Source: Branchiostoma floridae
Taxonomy: Eukaryota > Chordata > Leptocardii > Amphioxiformes > Branchiostomatidae
Assembly (NCBI RefSeq): GCF_000003815.2
Contig: NC_049981.1
Coordinates: forward strand, 4,568,770 to 4,632,769
Length of the DNA: 64,000 bases
Reading direction: 5' to 3'
This document shows, piece after piece, positions 13,101-21,790 of this stretch. Positions within the stretch are counted from its first letter, which is position 1, and each line of letters begins with the position of its first letter. The translations under genes were made by a program, and so were the position numbers. Under the pieces are notes generated by a model, which did not search any database, was not told the origin of the DNA, and saw only the letters and a program-made list of their open reading frames with translations.

Positions 13101-16100
13101 CACAGGTGAGCTTTCATGCTGATACTTGGTCCATTGTTTGTACAGATGGCCAGGACTTTTGGCTAGATTTAGGTTGTTTAACATGAACCAATATCAGTGA
13201 ACAAGACAATATCCTGTTGGACTTCCATTAGTTGGTAAGGCATAAACAAAGATGAGAAATAAGAACTAAATATATTCAATTTTACTTTTTACTCATTTCT
13301 GACCCAGCGCCCCAAAGTAAGGCAGTAATTACATCACTGAGTTGGGCCACCGAAGTGGAAAAATAGGCGAATCCATAGATGCATAAAAAAGCAACTGTAT
13401 GAAATAAGACATATTTCCTCAGTTCCACAGTTTCTGTCAACTTTAGTTATCTCTCAAGCATGTAACTATTCGAAGTCTAATGTCAAAAATTAATGTTAGA
13501 GAAGGAGCAAGTTTGATTCTGTCCAAATTTGCACTCATTCTGATCAGATGACCACTGATTTTGTTTCCAGCTACAACATGACGAACTTATGAAGAAGTTC
13601 CAAGCGGCAAAGGCGAAAGTCAAGGGCAGGGCGGCAGAGTCTTACGGTCAGGCGGAAGGAAAGCTGTTGGCGTCGAAAGAGGAGCTGAAGTCAGAAGCGG
13701 CGGAAGCCAAAGCAGCTTTCCTGAAGTTCGCTTCTGCCGGATTTGGTGGACAGAGCAGTGGTGGCGGCGATGGTGATGATGGTGAGTTGTGAGTTTAAAA
13801 AAAAAACAACATTTTACCAGACTCATGTTGAGTTTGGAAAGCAAGTTAGATTTTACAAAATGGAAATTCACCCTGATTCCAAAGGTAGTTTTCAGTTTTC
13901 AGTTTAAGGATTTTGTGTTTTCACTTGTTTTAGGGGAGAAAATATAATGAAAAAGATAAAAACTACCAAAAAAAGTACAGAATTTTCCAAAAACATTGCA
14001 GACATTACAAGTATGACAAAAGGACATACTGGTCAATCTTTGTAGATAACTAATTATATAAGCCCCAAAAACTATTCATGATGATTCTAAGCAATATGAC
14101 AGAAAACGTCTACTGATAAATATAGCGGTTTAGTCACTGGCCAATTGATGACATCATGCGCCAAAAAGCTTAACGTGACGTGCCATTAAGTACTGGTTGA
14201 TACAGCCCCATGCATGATACTGCGTGAACAATAAGCTAAATGGAAACACGAGGTTTATGAGCTTTATTTTCATGCAAAGGAAAAAAACAAACAAGTTTCA
14301 CCGAAAGCTAAGTTATTTTGGTTTAATAACTAGTGTAGCACAATTTCAATCTCAAAATTGATCCACTCAGCATTCGTTTTCCAATGAGGAAAATGTGCAA
14401 AGACTCGGTTTCCAATGCTACATGTTTGTAAGCACAAAGAGTTCCCCAGAACTGAAATCCTAGTGCTGACGAATACTAATATTCGGCAATGGAAACCAGT
14501 GCTGAAGCCATCTTAACCCTATTCAGACCGGGCTTTTTTGGTCATCCCTGGACCGGGGGGGGGGGGGGGGGGCTTTTGAGGCCCCCCCCTTCTAAGTCCT
14601 AAAACTCTAAAAGGACGTGCCGTAGGGCCACCAAATTTTCAGGACATGATTTAGACATAATATCTGACTAGTATGTGACGTTTGACGTTACGTTGACGTA
14701 AGATGACGTAGTTATGACGTCATCATTTTGATTACATTGGCCAAACCCATGAAAAATGGGTATTCTCAGAAAACTTCACGTTATGCTGCAAAACTGTAAC
14801 AACAAGTGCAGATAACAGAATAATAATGTTTATTACGACTTGTGTTGCCAATAGCAACATCAATGACGTCAATATGGCGTCATAAAATGACGTCATGCAC
14901 ATCTAAGATACGAGTTGGGCTCCGCCATATTATATCCACCACCTTGAATTTTTAAAAATACTTTTTTTGCAACAAATAATCACAAAGGGCAATGGAAATA
15001 GGCTAAATTCATTCATTTAGATGGTTTTTGGTGAAAAAATACCAGGTAGTTACAAATTTTAAGGGATAATTAGCTTGTTATTCTTGATCTGGCCATTCGG
15101 TCCGCCATCTTGGATTTTGGGCTGATGACGTCATCAAATTAGCATAATTTATGCATATGCAATTATGAAAGATATGCTGAATAATATAAGATTTTATTTA
15201 TGTAACAAAATCGCAGTAATATAGCAAATAAATGTGAAAAATACATAGTTAGAACCAAAAATAGTGATTTTTGGCAAAACTGCCTGTCAACAAACGGTTG
15301 CCATGGCAACAAGAAAAGATGGAAAATTTGTCAAACTTCGTAAAATTGTTGCCAACAATATTTTAGGAAAACTCACCAAATTTGGTGGCTCTAGCGTAAG
15401 CCGTTCTGGCGTTATAGGACATCGAAGTTAGCGCGGGCCTCAAAAGCCCCCCCCCCCGGTCTGAATAGGGTTAAGGATTGGAACAGCGTCCTGAAAAAGA
15501 TGGGCTTAGGGAGTTTTGCATAAAAAATGAGAATCATGAATATTGTTTCAGGTCTGATTTGGTCCAAGTCGGAGGTTGTGGTGTCTAAACAGTCGTGTGC
15601 CGAGCTGGCCGGGCTGCTGATGCAGTTTCATCAGTCATACCAGGACGTTATGGATGCAAGCTTGATCCTGGGCAAACACACCACGGTAAGGGACAGTAGG
15701 AATGAATGATTTAATGAATGAATGGATGAGTGAAGGGATGGATTATAATTATAATTGTAATTATAATTATAATGAAAATTAATTTTAGTTCAAAGTTCAG
15801 AAACAGAAACTGTCAGGGAAAGGGACTGCCGTGCAATAACAAATGCTGTACAGTAAATCGTGATTAAGTTCATCCAACATTCCTAGAAAATCTTTGGTCA
15901 TGTATGCAAAAAAGTAAGTATTTTTTTTTAAAATATCACTTTGTATATCCATGTATTCTATTTTATGGCTATCCCATGATTTGATGACATTTTAATGCGG
16001 TTCCAGCAGTTGTTAATTATCAGAATGGTTTATACGAAATTTATTACATAAAAGCATGGCCATAGGAATCATGCTCTACCAGGTAGGAGGCATATGGGAA

Positions 16101-17978
16101 GTAAAGGAAATGAATGAATGAATGAATTAACGAACGAATTAACAAATGAATGAATGAATGAATGGGTGGATGATGGCACAACATCCACGTGTAGATATCA
16201 AGTTTTTATAAAATATGGAATTTAAAAGATCACCATCAAAATCATTGCTTCATCAAATAATTTATCAAAGTACTAGAAAACAAACATTCAATTTGTGACT
16301 GTCATATAAGTTTACGAATGCTAATTGGTCGCCGGTTATCACATGACAGGTGGCGTGGCACCAGAAGTGTGTTGTGAAGACGACAAAGTTCTTTAGTTTC
16401 TCGGCCACGACTGTGATCAAAGGAGCAAGACTCTTCACCAGTTCATCTGATATCTCCGACACCAAGACTAAACTGGCTCTGGCCGCACAGTAAGTGCGGG
16501 TTATTCTTAGCATGTGCTCTTTTCTTCTCTGTCCTTCATTGTGTGTTTATGACTATGGGTGCACAATCTTCATATGTTAATATCATAACCATCATACGGA
16601 TAACATTAGTATGCGTATCCTCTCCGGCCAAATGGCAATGGAAAAAGATATAAGGAGGGGAGGGGGGGTACTTTTGACTGACTCTACATTGGTTTGGTTT
16701 GGTTTGGTTTATTTAGATCTCCGTTAGTGAAATACACTAGTCTTCCTGGAGTCCACATTAAAACAATACAGAAATAATAGCAACAGAAATGTACAAATAA
16801 TACAAATTATAACTTTGAAATAACAGAAAGCAAACATATGGTAAACTGAAAAACAGTGATTTGCATACGTGAAGTAAAATAAAATGAATCAACTTAGTTC
16901 CTATATATACAACAAAATGTCTAATTGAATTAACAGAAACTTGGTAATATCAACATTGAACTCAGAGTGCTATCCAAAGAATGTATGGCACATTCAGTGC
17001 TATATACTATATCTGTATCTAGCGATGTCCCAGAAGTGCATGGTCATAAAAGTTACGTCCTTATATTAGTACTAAAAATGACTGTTAATTTCGTTAAAAA
17101 ACTTTCTACTCTTTTTTAGGGATCTGACAACATCAATAGACGAGATGATGGGCGTTTGCCACGAAAAGTTCCCGGATGAGAACGCCGAGGAATCTGGGAA
17201 CGGGATCGAGCCCGACAGGCTTCTTGAGGTACGAAAACAGCTTAAAAGCTGTATTTTGAATAGATGTACCTTTTAGAAGATGCAAAAGGACATGGAAAGT
17301 ATTCCAACAAATGTAATTTTAAAATCTTTGGGTTCATATCTATAATTATTTTGTCGCTTTGCAGATACACATATTTTACTAAAAAAATGCATCGTTGATT
17401 AGAAGCACGCATTGCATCAAGTGATACGTGGTTTCTTTATTCAATATAACTGCTTGCGAAAACACGTTGAGATACTAAACTAACTTCCTGATCTGTCGAT
17501 GGCCTTGTTCGTAATTTGCATTTCCAAGCATTTTACTTGGACGTACATCGTATGAAAATGAACGCTAATAACTGTTTTAAAACAATACAATTAGACAATA
17601 CGATTGACTTGAAGATGTACGTAGTTATATTTCCCTGTTGTACAAAAAAGATAACGAAATATTAGATAGTAGGTATTGATTTGCGGCATTCAGCGTTACA
17701 AGTGACATTTAGCACTGGTCATGTATATGCAATAAATATTGAAACTATCTATATTCCAGCTGTTGAAAGCGGTGACGAGCCACGCCCCGAATTCTGACGT
17801 ACAGGAAATCCAGGAGTTCAAAGAGCTCGCCGCCATCATGGCGGAGTCACGTGGTGACACCCGGATGGGGAAGGCCGTGCAGGCCCGGATGGAGCTCCTG
17901 GCTACCTACCTGCAGAACAACCCGGACTACTGTGGGTTCGACTTCGCAGAGTACAAGAAACGTATTCTCGGCTTCTAG
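364..17978 (+). CDS. large multi-exon gene, 5' partial: talin-rod-like helices followed by QVKYQL repeats and a novel C-terminal half
   Basis: I assembled 22 exons by reading GT..AG borders and keeping the frame: 364-495, 1028-1162, 2408-2606, 3080-3169, 3292-3419, 3923-4039, 4876-5039, 5424-5619, 6021-6167, 6658-6777, 7375-7506, 9108-9260, 9853-10047, 10704-10793, 11353-11495, 11864-11960, 12621-12728, 13571-13781, 15552-15685, 16350-16489, 17120-17228 and 17760-17978. They total 3,159 nt, or 1,052 residues and a TAG at 17976-17978, with every phase matching. The first exon has an acceptor but no start, so the N-terminus is missing. No signal peptide or membrane segment is seen in the visible part, which suggests an intracellular protein. 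The first 89 residues resemble talin/I-LWEQ helices, so a cytoskeletal or adhesion role is possible but inferred. I do not recognise the protein as a whole. Confidence 0.85.
530..857. repeat. (CA)n microsatellite, interrupted
   Basis: A run of ACAC dinucleotides with scattered A, T and G interruptions, pure CA at 806-856, directly downstream of the exon ending at 495. Its open frames in both strands are pure dinucleotide translation (VCVCVC or THTHTH) and are not coding. Confidence 0.97.
1163..2407. other. intron, nothing recognised
   Basis: Long intron between visible exons 2 and 3. TGACGTCA palindromes occur near 1281 and 1361. I see no repeat family or coding signal. Confidence 0.5.
2408..4039 (+). 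CDS. exons 3-6: glutamine-rich QVKYQL / QVQYQG repeat domain
   Basis: Exons 2408-2606, 3080-3169, 3292-3419 and 3923-4039 encode about residues 90-267. The unit is roughly 37-43 residues: QVQYQGA, a short Gln/Ser spacer, SGGQVKYQL, then a Gln/Asn-rich stretch to the next QVQYQ. Examples are GKVKYQLSGMQ, GGQVKYQLPTMQ, GGQIKYQLQGVQ and SGQVAYQLAGAG. A fifth VKYQLPGDQ opens the next exon. Alternation of K/Q and hydrophobic residues in the core suggests a short beta strand. I know of no named family with this motif. Exons and repeats are roughly in register, so the domain probably grew by exon duplication. Confidence 0.8.
2738..2950. mobile_element. decayed copy of the CCCCCTTTCC / GACCTAAA MITE family
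   Basis: Inside the intron 2607-3079. It shares GACCTAAA.TTTGACATAT and TACATTTTGTATGATAAACC-type blocks, and the closing TTTAGGTCGCA..GAG segment, with the copies at 27293-27531 and 33904-34142. The terminal C-runs have been lost. Confidence 0.6.
3606..3805 (-). mobile_element. LINE reverse-transcriptase C-terminal remnant
   Basis: Read on the minus strand, this part of the intron 3420-3922 gives a frame with FRRLIASPGPNVWNNLPPD followed by a Leu/Val/Lys tail. Many invertebrate non-LTR retrotransposons end in this way (an F-R...G...WN.LP motif before the stop). Only the last 60 or so residues survive. Confidence 0.6.
4515..4640 (-). mobile_element. LINE 3' tail
   Basis: On the minus strand this ends in GGCTAGCCC..GCATTTCTCGTG..AATAAACC, the layout of many L2/CR1-type LINE 3' ends. 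It lies in the intron 4040-4875. Only the untranslated tail is seen. Confidence 0.35.
4876..5619 (+). CDS. exons 7-8: Ser/Asp/Tyr-rich linker with duplicated SRGSTLDS motif
   Basis: Exons 4876-5039 and 5424-5619 encode residues 268-387. MDSRGSTLDSR in the first is repeated as NSRGSTLDST in the second, and the segment ends in a run of ADY / TDY triplets (TRADYSS, RTDYNTRADYN). The composition is low in hydrophobic residues and looks disordered. The many Ser, Thr and Tyr residues could be phosphorylation sites, which is inference. The reading frame stays open across the intron boundary into an ATTC microsatellite, so a naive ORF overstates the exon. The donor at 5040 and acceptor at 5423 restore phase. 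Confidence 0.75.
5213..5312. repeat. (ATTC)n microsatellite
   Basis: About 25 near-perfect ATTC units in the intron 5040-5423. It makes an artificial FIHSFIHS reading frame that bridges two true exons. Confidence 0.97.
5787..5813. repeat. TG run followed by poly-G
   Basis: Short (TG)n joined to a 12-base G tract in the intron 5620-6020. The remainder of that intron shows nothing recognised. Confidence 0.8.
6021..6777 (+). CDS. exons 9-10: duplicated basic module (VN.xALS..KR)
   Basis: Exons 6021-6167 and 6658-6777 encode residues 388-476. Both carry the same motif: GLKGTALVNMNALSQERKRK in the first and GMSGKAIVNLDALSTRKKRR in the second, so one exon appears to be a copy of the other. The second runs on into RKKRRVRRRKK, a dense basic cluster that could be a nuclear-localisation or acidic-lipid/actin-binding patch. 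Both exons end in a short acidic/Tyr tail (TIYE, GYEEYE). No known domain is recognised. Confidence 0.75.
6778..7374. other. intron with short (TC)n tract
   Basis: A pyrimidine tract near 6845-6872 is the only structure seen. The preceding intron, 6168-6657, also shows nothing recognised. Confidence 0.5.
7375..10793 (+). CDS. exons 11-14: acidic linker and paired 'F.AFF' segments
   Basis: Exons 7375-7506, 9108-9260, 9853-10047 and 10704-10793 encode residues 477-666. Exon 11 opens with a strongly acidic run (SDGDGEGDFDIDDDLDEK) and ends in a basic/hydrophobic segment. Exons 12 and 13 each contain a related pattern, NFEAFFRNM..DLIEIDQL and DFSAFFATY..ELIDPKSLL, so they may be diverged copies of one module. 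Exon 14 is an acidic and Gly-rich spacer ending in GGGGG. No enzyme motif is visible. Confidence 0.7.
7507..9107. other. large intron with a short inverted repeat
   Basis: 1.6 kb with no coding signal. A perfect 12-bp inverted repeat, CACAAACTCCGC (7617-7628) and its complement (7657-7668), could form a small hairpin. The rest is probably old repeat DNA that I cannot assign. Confidence 0.5.
9672..9770 (-). mobile_element. tRNA-derived SINE-like sequence
   Basis: On the minus strand it contains AGTGGTTGAGCGG (like an A box) and, about 40 bp further, GAGTTTGATCCCGGC (like a B box). This is the internal promoter layout of a tRNA gene, but the arms are imperfect and the 5' side is a palindromic GCGCGTAGCACGCGC. 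More likely a tRNA-headed SINE relic in the intron 9261-9852 than a working tRNA. Confidence 0.5.
10048..10703. other. intron, nothing recognised
   Basis: AT-rich, no repeat or coding signal seen. The introns 10794-11352, 11496-11863 and 11961-12620 are likewise featureless to me. Confidence 0.5.
11353..12728 (+). CDS. exons 15-17: basic, hydrophobic C-terminal domain start
   Basis: Exons 11353-11495, 11864-11960 and 12621-12728 encode residues 667-782. Notable stretches are DYDSYFLRAKTRPQGKF, KIAVGFMIPYRRRIVLACAP and QAQLVRVLKTFHSVAVKVIR, followed by a basic segment with VVYKRTYRRTGG. The middle looks like beta strands followed by an amphipathic helix. The acceptor of exon 17 is TTGAAG rather than the usual pyrimidine-CAG, but it keeps the frame and the donor GTAGGG is good. 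No family was recognised. Confidence 0.65.
12866..13050. repeat. dispersed repeat, copy 1 (pair of 18110-18320)
   Basis: Within the intron 12729-13570. It shares TCACGTGAC, CATAAA..GCCTG, GCCCCCGTCTCTGTT and TTACCCCCCTCGCAAA, in the same order, with 18110-18320 just past the end of the gene. Confidence 0.6.
13571..17978 (+). CDS. exons 18-22: helical C-terminus and stop
   Basis: Exons 13571-13781, 15552-15685, 16350-16489, 17120-17228 and 17760-17978 encode residues 783-1052. Exon 18 is a long Ala/Lys/Glu helix (KAKVKGRAAESYGQAEGKL) ending in a Gly/Asp linker. Exons 19-22 are predicted helical, with leucine- and alanine-spaced segments such as CAELAGLLMQFHQSYQDVM and TKLALAAQDLTTSIDEMM. This resembles a four-helix bundle, as in vinculin/talin-type rods, though without a diagnostic motif. 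The C-terminus is DFAEYKKRILGF, TAG. Donors and acceptors are canonical; the exon 20 donor sits at 16490 (GTAAGT). Confidence 0.75.
14517..15470. mobile_element. piggyBac-type non-autonomous element (MITE), 954 bp
   Basis: Flanked on both sides by TTAA (14513-14516 and 15471-15474), the target of piggyBac transposases. The ends are inverted copies of CCCTATTCAGACCGGG, followed by a G-run and CTTTTGAGGCCC. The left arm carries an extra insert of about 25 bases between the two parts. CCCT.. tips with TTAA duplications are typical of piggyBac. No transposase frame is present. The interior holds four perfect TGACGTCA palindromes. It lies in the intron 13782-15551. Confidence 0.85.
15690..16165. 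repeat. microsatellites (GAAT)n and (ATTATA)n
   Basis: GAATGAATG runs at 15696-15735 and 16108-16165, and a TTATAATTATAA palindromic run at 15742-15776, all in the intron 15686-16349. Confidence 0.85.
16685..16800 (-). mobile_element. LINE 3' end with (AAACC)n tail
   Basis: On the minus strand: GTGGACTCCAGGAAGACTAG, then AACGGAGATCTAAATAAA, then repeated AAACC. The GGAAGACTAG..GGAGATCTAAATAAA layout is typical of CR1/L2-type LINE tails. It sits in the intron 16490-17119; the rest of that intron and the intron 17229-17759 show nothing else. Confidence 0.5.
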
Positions 17979-18109
17979 ACTTACGCAAGAAGAAATAGTT
18001 TGACAAATATCTATACAACATTTACACACAACTAAAGTCAATAGCTGGGATGCTTTCGAGATACACTCTGTTCGTTTGTCAACCCGGTAGATCTCATCTT
18101 GGAGTTTCG

Positions 18110-18320
18110 TTGTCACGTGACGGTTAATAGACATTGTCACGTGACAAGACACAGCCATAAACATGCCTGAGATAGTGTCGCCCCCTGTCTCTGTTCAAGG
18201 TGCTCTAGCTCTGTTGTCTGCGGATCTGGATAGCCTCCCTTACACCCCTCGCAAACCAGTTGCATATATGCTTTCAGAATGTGATGGAATCGGATTTTCA
18301 GCCTCTGGGGTTAGACAGTA
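18110..18320. repeat. dispersed repeat, copy 2, with paired E-boxes
   Basis: Partner of 12866-13050. Two CACGTG boxes lie at 18114-18119 and 18138-18143. It is in the presumed 3' UTR or flank of the large gene. An AATAAA at 18322-18327 follows directly and is a candidate poly(A) signal; another is at 18830-18835. Confidence 0.55.
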
Positions 18321-18330
18321 AAATAAACTT

Positions 18331-18792
18331 ATCCTCGGCGTCTAGAATTACTTAAAAAACGAGAACGCAGGCCATGGATTGTTCAGTAGCCTAGGCTTTT
18401 AGGGTGTAATGAAATTGGATTTGTAACCTCTATTGTTATAAAAATTACATGGAACAAAGGTTACCTACCTGCTGAACAAAAAAGACTATAGAGGATTCGA
18501 CTTCGCCAAGTATAAGAAACTTAATGTAGCCTTTTAGACTTATAGAAAAGTGCCTACAGAATACCAAAACGCATAATTGGCTTCTAGACCTATAGTAAAG
18601 TGTGTAAAGAAGGCGAATACAGCATTTTGGGCCTTAGGGAGTACCAGAAACGTATTTTAAGCTCCTGTAGACTTTGCGGCATGCGTCTAAAGAAGACGAA
18701 AAACATATGACTTGCTTCTACACTTAAACACTTAAAGAATAACGTCTTAGGAAGACGAAAAACTTATTCTAGGCTTTTAGACAATACAAGAG
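18331..18792 (+). repeat. degenerate tandem array derived from the terminal coding segment
   Basis: Copy 18461-18550 matches the last exon through CTACCTGC.GAACAA, GGATTCGACTTCGCC and AAGTATAAGAAACTT, and ends in TTTTAGACTTA, parallel to the real CTTCTAGACTTA. Further partial copies recur about every 65-90 bp: near 18331, 18390, 18563, 18638, 18697 and 18753. They keep forms of 'GACGAAAAACTTATTCTAGGC' or 'GGCTTCTAGAC' but lose the frame. This is not coding now. Confidence 0.7.
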
Positions 18793-19960
18793 ACGTGCTT
18801 CCTGGGCTACTTAAATTACGTATGTGAGAAATAAATTTTCAGAAATTCATGGCCTTATAATTAAGACATTATTAGAATCGAATACGGGGCCACCGAGTAA
18901 AGAAAATGGATCCTGAGTTTTACCAATAAAAAAAAAAAAACTAATCTGCTAGGTAGATTCATCTAAGAAAATGTAGAAAATATATAGATTATCAGAAGCC
19001 CCTTCTTCAATGCTATGTAGAACCAATTGGTGTTTGTTTGCACTGGGGGAAGTGACAGATGGTCACTGAAAGTTCGTTGGGTGATGATATACTGACCGTA
19101 TATATTTGCTTTCAGAGGAGTTACGGACCACGTTATAATACTCACTGCGAGTAGAATGCTGTTTAAAATATCAGGTAATATTCAAATATAGAAATTTGGT
19201 AGCAGACTGAGATGTTGAGCTTCAAAATGCCGACTACAACTTAGCTTTGCAAAAACCTAGAACGTGCACTTTAAACCATGTCGAATAATTCTGTCATTTA
19301 AGATTTAAACTTTAACAAGTAATTATGCGACTCAAACACACCTATAGTTTTAATATCATTCATGTAATGACCATATTTATGACAAAATACTACTGAGAAA
19401 GAAACTAAGATTAGGTATTATTATTTAAAGCTTATTATTTATGTTAAAAATTACAATATATAGAGCTCCTATCCGCCTGTACTTTTCTGTAAAGCTTTGC
19501 CAAAAATAGGTACGAAAAGCCAGTATATCTTTAGAATGTACTAGGCAAAATGCTGTTGCAATAAATTGTTGCTTTTGTATTAATCATTAAATGTTCTACG
19601 CTTATCTATAAGATATTCGTTATATTGATGCTTATTAGTTCACATTAAACTATGAAACAACTTTTTTATTTTATTTTGCTGTTTTTCTCTGAGATGTTTT
19701 CTTTCTTAGTAATGGCATGTGAGACATACTATGGTATTATCTAAGCTGAGAGGTTTTTATATAATACTGGTCTAAAGATAACAATTCCTGCCGATGTATC
19801 ACATGGAAAGGTCTTAACTGTAAATTAATTTGCATTGAGATAATAACATCTTTTCCAGTCAAGCTTAGTTAGACAAGAGGACATAGAGGAATTTATTTGT
19901 GTAATTAGGTCAATGAGACGTCACCGCTTGACGCACAGGTAAAAAAGAACGCTCGTGATG
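18793..19960. other. AT-rich intergenic DNA
   Basis: No gene or repeat recognised beyond the AATAAA at 18830-18835. Confidence 0.5.
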
Positions 19961-20070
19961 GGTCTACCGAAAGTGCGAAAAGGAACGAAAAGGAAAGTAC
20001 CGAAAGTGCGAAAAGGAACGATAAGAAACAAACGTTCCTTTTCGCTCCTTTTCGCACTTTCGGTAGACCG
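19961..20070. repeat. long hairpin with duplicated left arm
   Basis: The left side holds two direct copies of ACCGAAAGTGCGAAAAGGAA (from about 19965 and 19999). The right arm 20034-20069 is the near-perfect reverse complement and ends CTTTCGGTAGACC, so either left copy can pair with it. Confidence 0.85.
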
Positions 20071-20576
20071 GTCCTGATTACACCCGACGCTGAAAATCTG
20101 TTCTTCAGTGCAACTTTAACTTTTGCGGTTTGAATGTGGGTTTGGTATCGCTAAGATATAAATTCAGACTTTTCAGAGACGTTCTAAACCTGCAATTTCC
20201 TACCACTTCTAAGTCTCAAAGTCATTACTGTAGGCAATGTATCAAATTCAAAGTCTCACACTATACTGTATACTGATACCGCCCCCGCCTCCATTGAAAA
20301 CTGTTTATCATATCGTCGCCTGGGATGATTAATTTGCATCGATTAAAGGTGTAAAGATCTTGCATCAAATAAATGGTCTCGCATACTGCTACAATAGTTC
20401 TATGGATGCAATCAGGACATGAATCAGGTAATGAAGATAGGATGACCTTTGTAACCCTTAGGTCAAGCTAAGACTGCCACGTTTTTCAACGTGGAACGTG
20501 TTCAGCAATGTGCTTCCTTACGGGATGACGCCTTATGGTGAAGTTGCGAGCTATTGCAGTTCTAGTAAACAATGTT

Positions 20577-20665
20577 AGGTGACGCTTTTGATCCATGATA
20601 ATAACGCTACTAGTAGACGCTTGCATATTTAACAATGATAACTAGGTGACGCTTTTGATCCATGA
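20577..20665 (+). repeat. 22-bp direct repeat pair
   Basis: AGGTGACGCTTTTGATCCAT plus two bases occurs at 20577-20598 and 20644-20665, 67 bp apart. The remainder of 20071-21460 shows nothing recognised. Confidence 0.85.
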
Positions 20666-21464
20666 AAAGATGAACGATAAATTGCAGTATTTTGAAACTT
20701 GTTTATATGTCCTATAATACTTATTATTGTAATTGACTTGCATTACTCCACTTTCAGGCGCTAAAAATATATCATTGGAGACGTCATATTATTACGTTGA
20801 ATTCTGTGTAGCAAAGTTTTATCATATATGATGTCGGCAACAAGTTGATTGAGCTCGCTAAAAAAAAAAGATTAAAAAACACACCTTTTTTGTACATTAC
20901 ATACCCACTGGGATTAATACTTTGTACGCTTCAAAAGAATAGTAATGTGCGGATGTTAGACCGTAGACAATGTTTGACCGTAGTGATCGAGTCTATCTAA
21001 GAAATATTTTAGACCTTGCTTGGATCATAGAAAAATAGACAGGAGATAAATTCTATAATGATTACTGTATACAGGCTAGGGTTGCTGGGTTACTAACATT
21101 ATTGTCAAAGACAGACGTAGTATCGCTTCGAAAAAAAGTTAATCAAAGTTGGACTCAAATTGCAGTATAGTCGGTTAAATTGGTAGGAACAATGGTTCTG
21201 TCAGACAATGGCTATATTGGACGCGATTAATATTATTTTTACACTTGCCTTGGTTTCAAGGAATTTGTCCTCTCTGCCTCGCTTGTTCAATCTGTACATA
21301 AACGAAACATTTAAAAACACAATATTTTTACCAGGATTTTTGATACTGACGAAGGTGTTTACGGTAGGAAGAGATTATCTGTTGTTGTAAAGTTCTTCCC
21401 TGCCTGGTGAGGTTAAAAAATGTTGTTTTCTGCATAGCTAACTAAGCTATAAGCGAATGTTTAA

Positions 21465-21790
21465 CCCTATTCAGATCGACATATTTTTTTGACAATCCGG
21501 GAGGAGGGGGGGGGGGGGGCTTGGCTTTTAAGTCCCTTGTAACTCCTGAGCTACTAAATATGGTATGGCTACCAAATTTTCTGAGGCCTATGTGCACGTA
21601 AAATCAGAGATCGATACAAGTTTTGACGTCAATTGGCCACAGGAAAAAAAAATTATGGATGGCATCAGCGCGCGCATTAACTTGTTCAAGATTTCAGACA
21701 AAATTTTCTTGGTCAACACGACGAGAAAGTACCTAATTAAGCAAATATGTTCGTGTTGTAGGTTAATGATTGTACTTGTAGAAGTGACAC
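21465..21790. mobile_element. truncated second copy of the piggyBac-type MITE
   Basis: TTAA at 21461-21464, then CCCTATTCAGA, a G-run and the GGCTACCAAATTTTCTGAGG block matching GGCCACCAAATTTTCAGGAC of the full copy. No right end is found; the copy runs into the satellite array. Confidence 0.7.
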
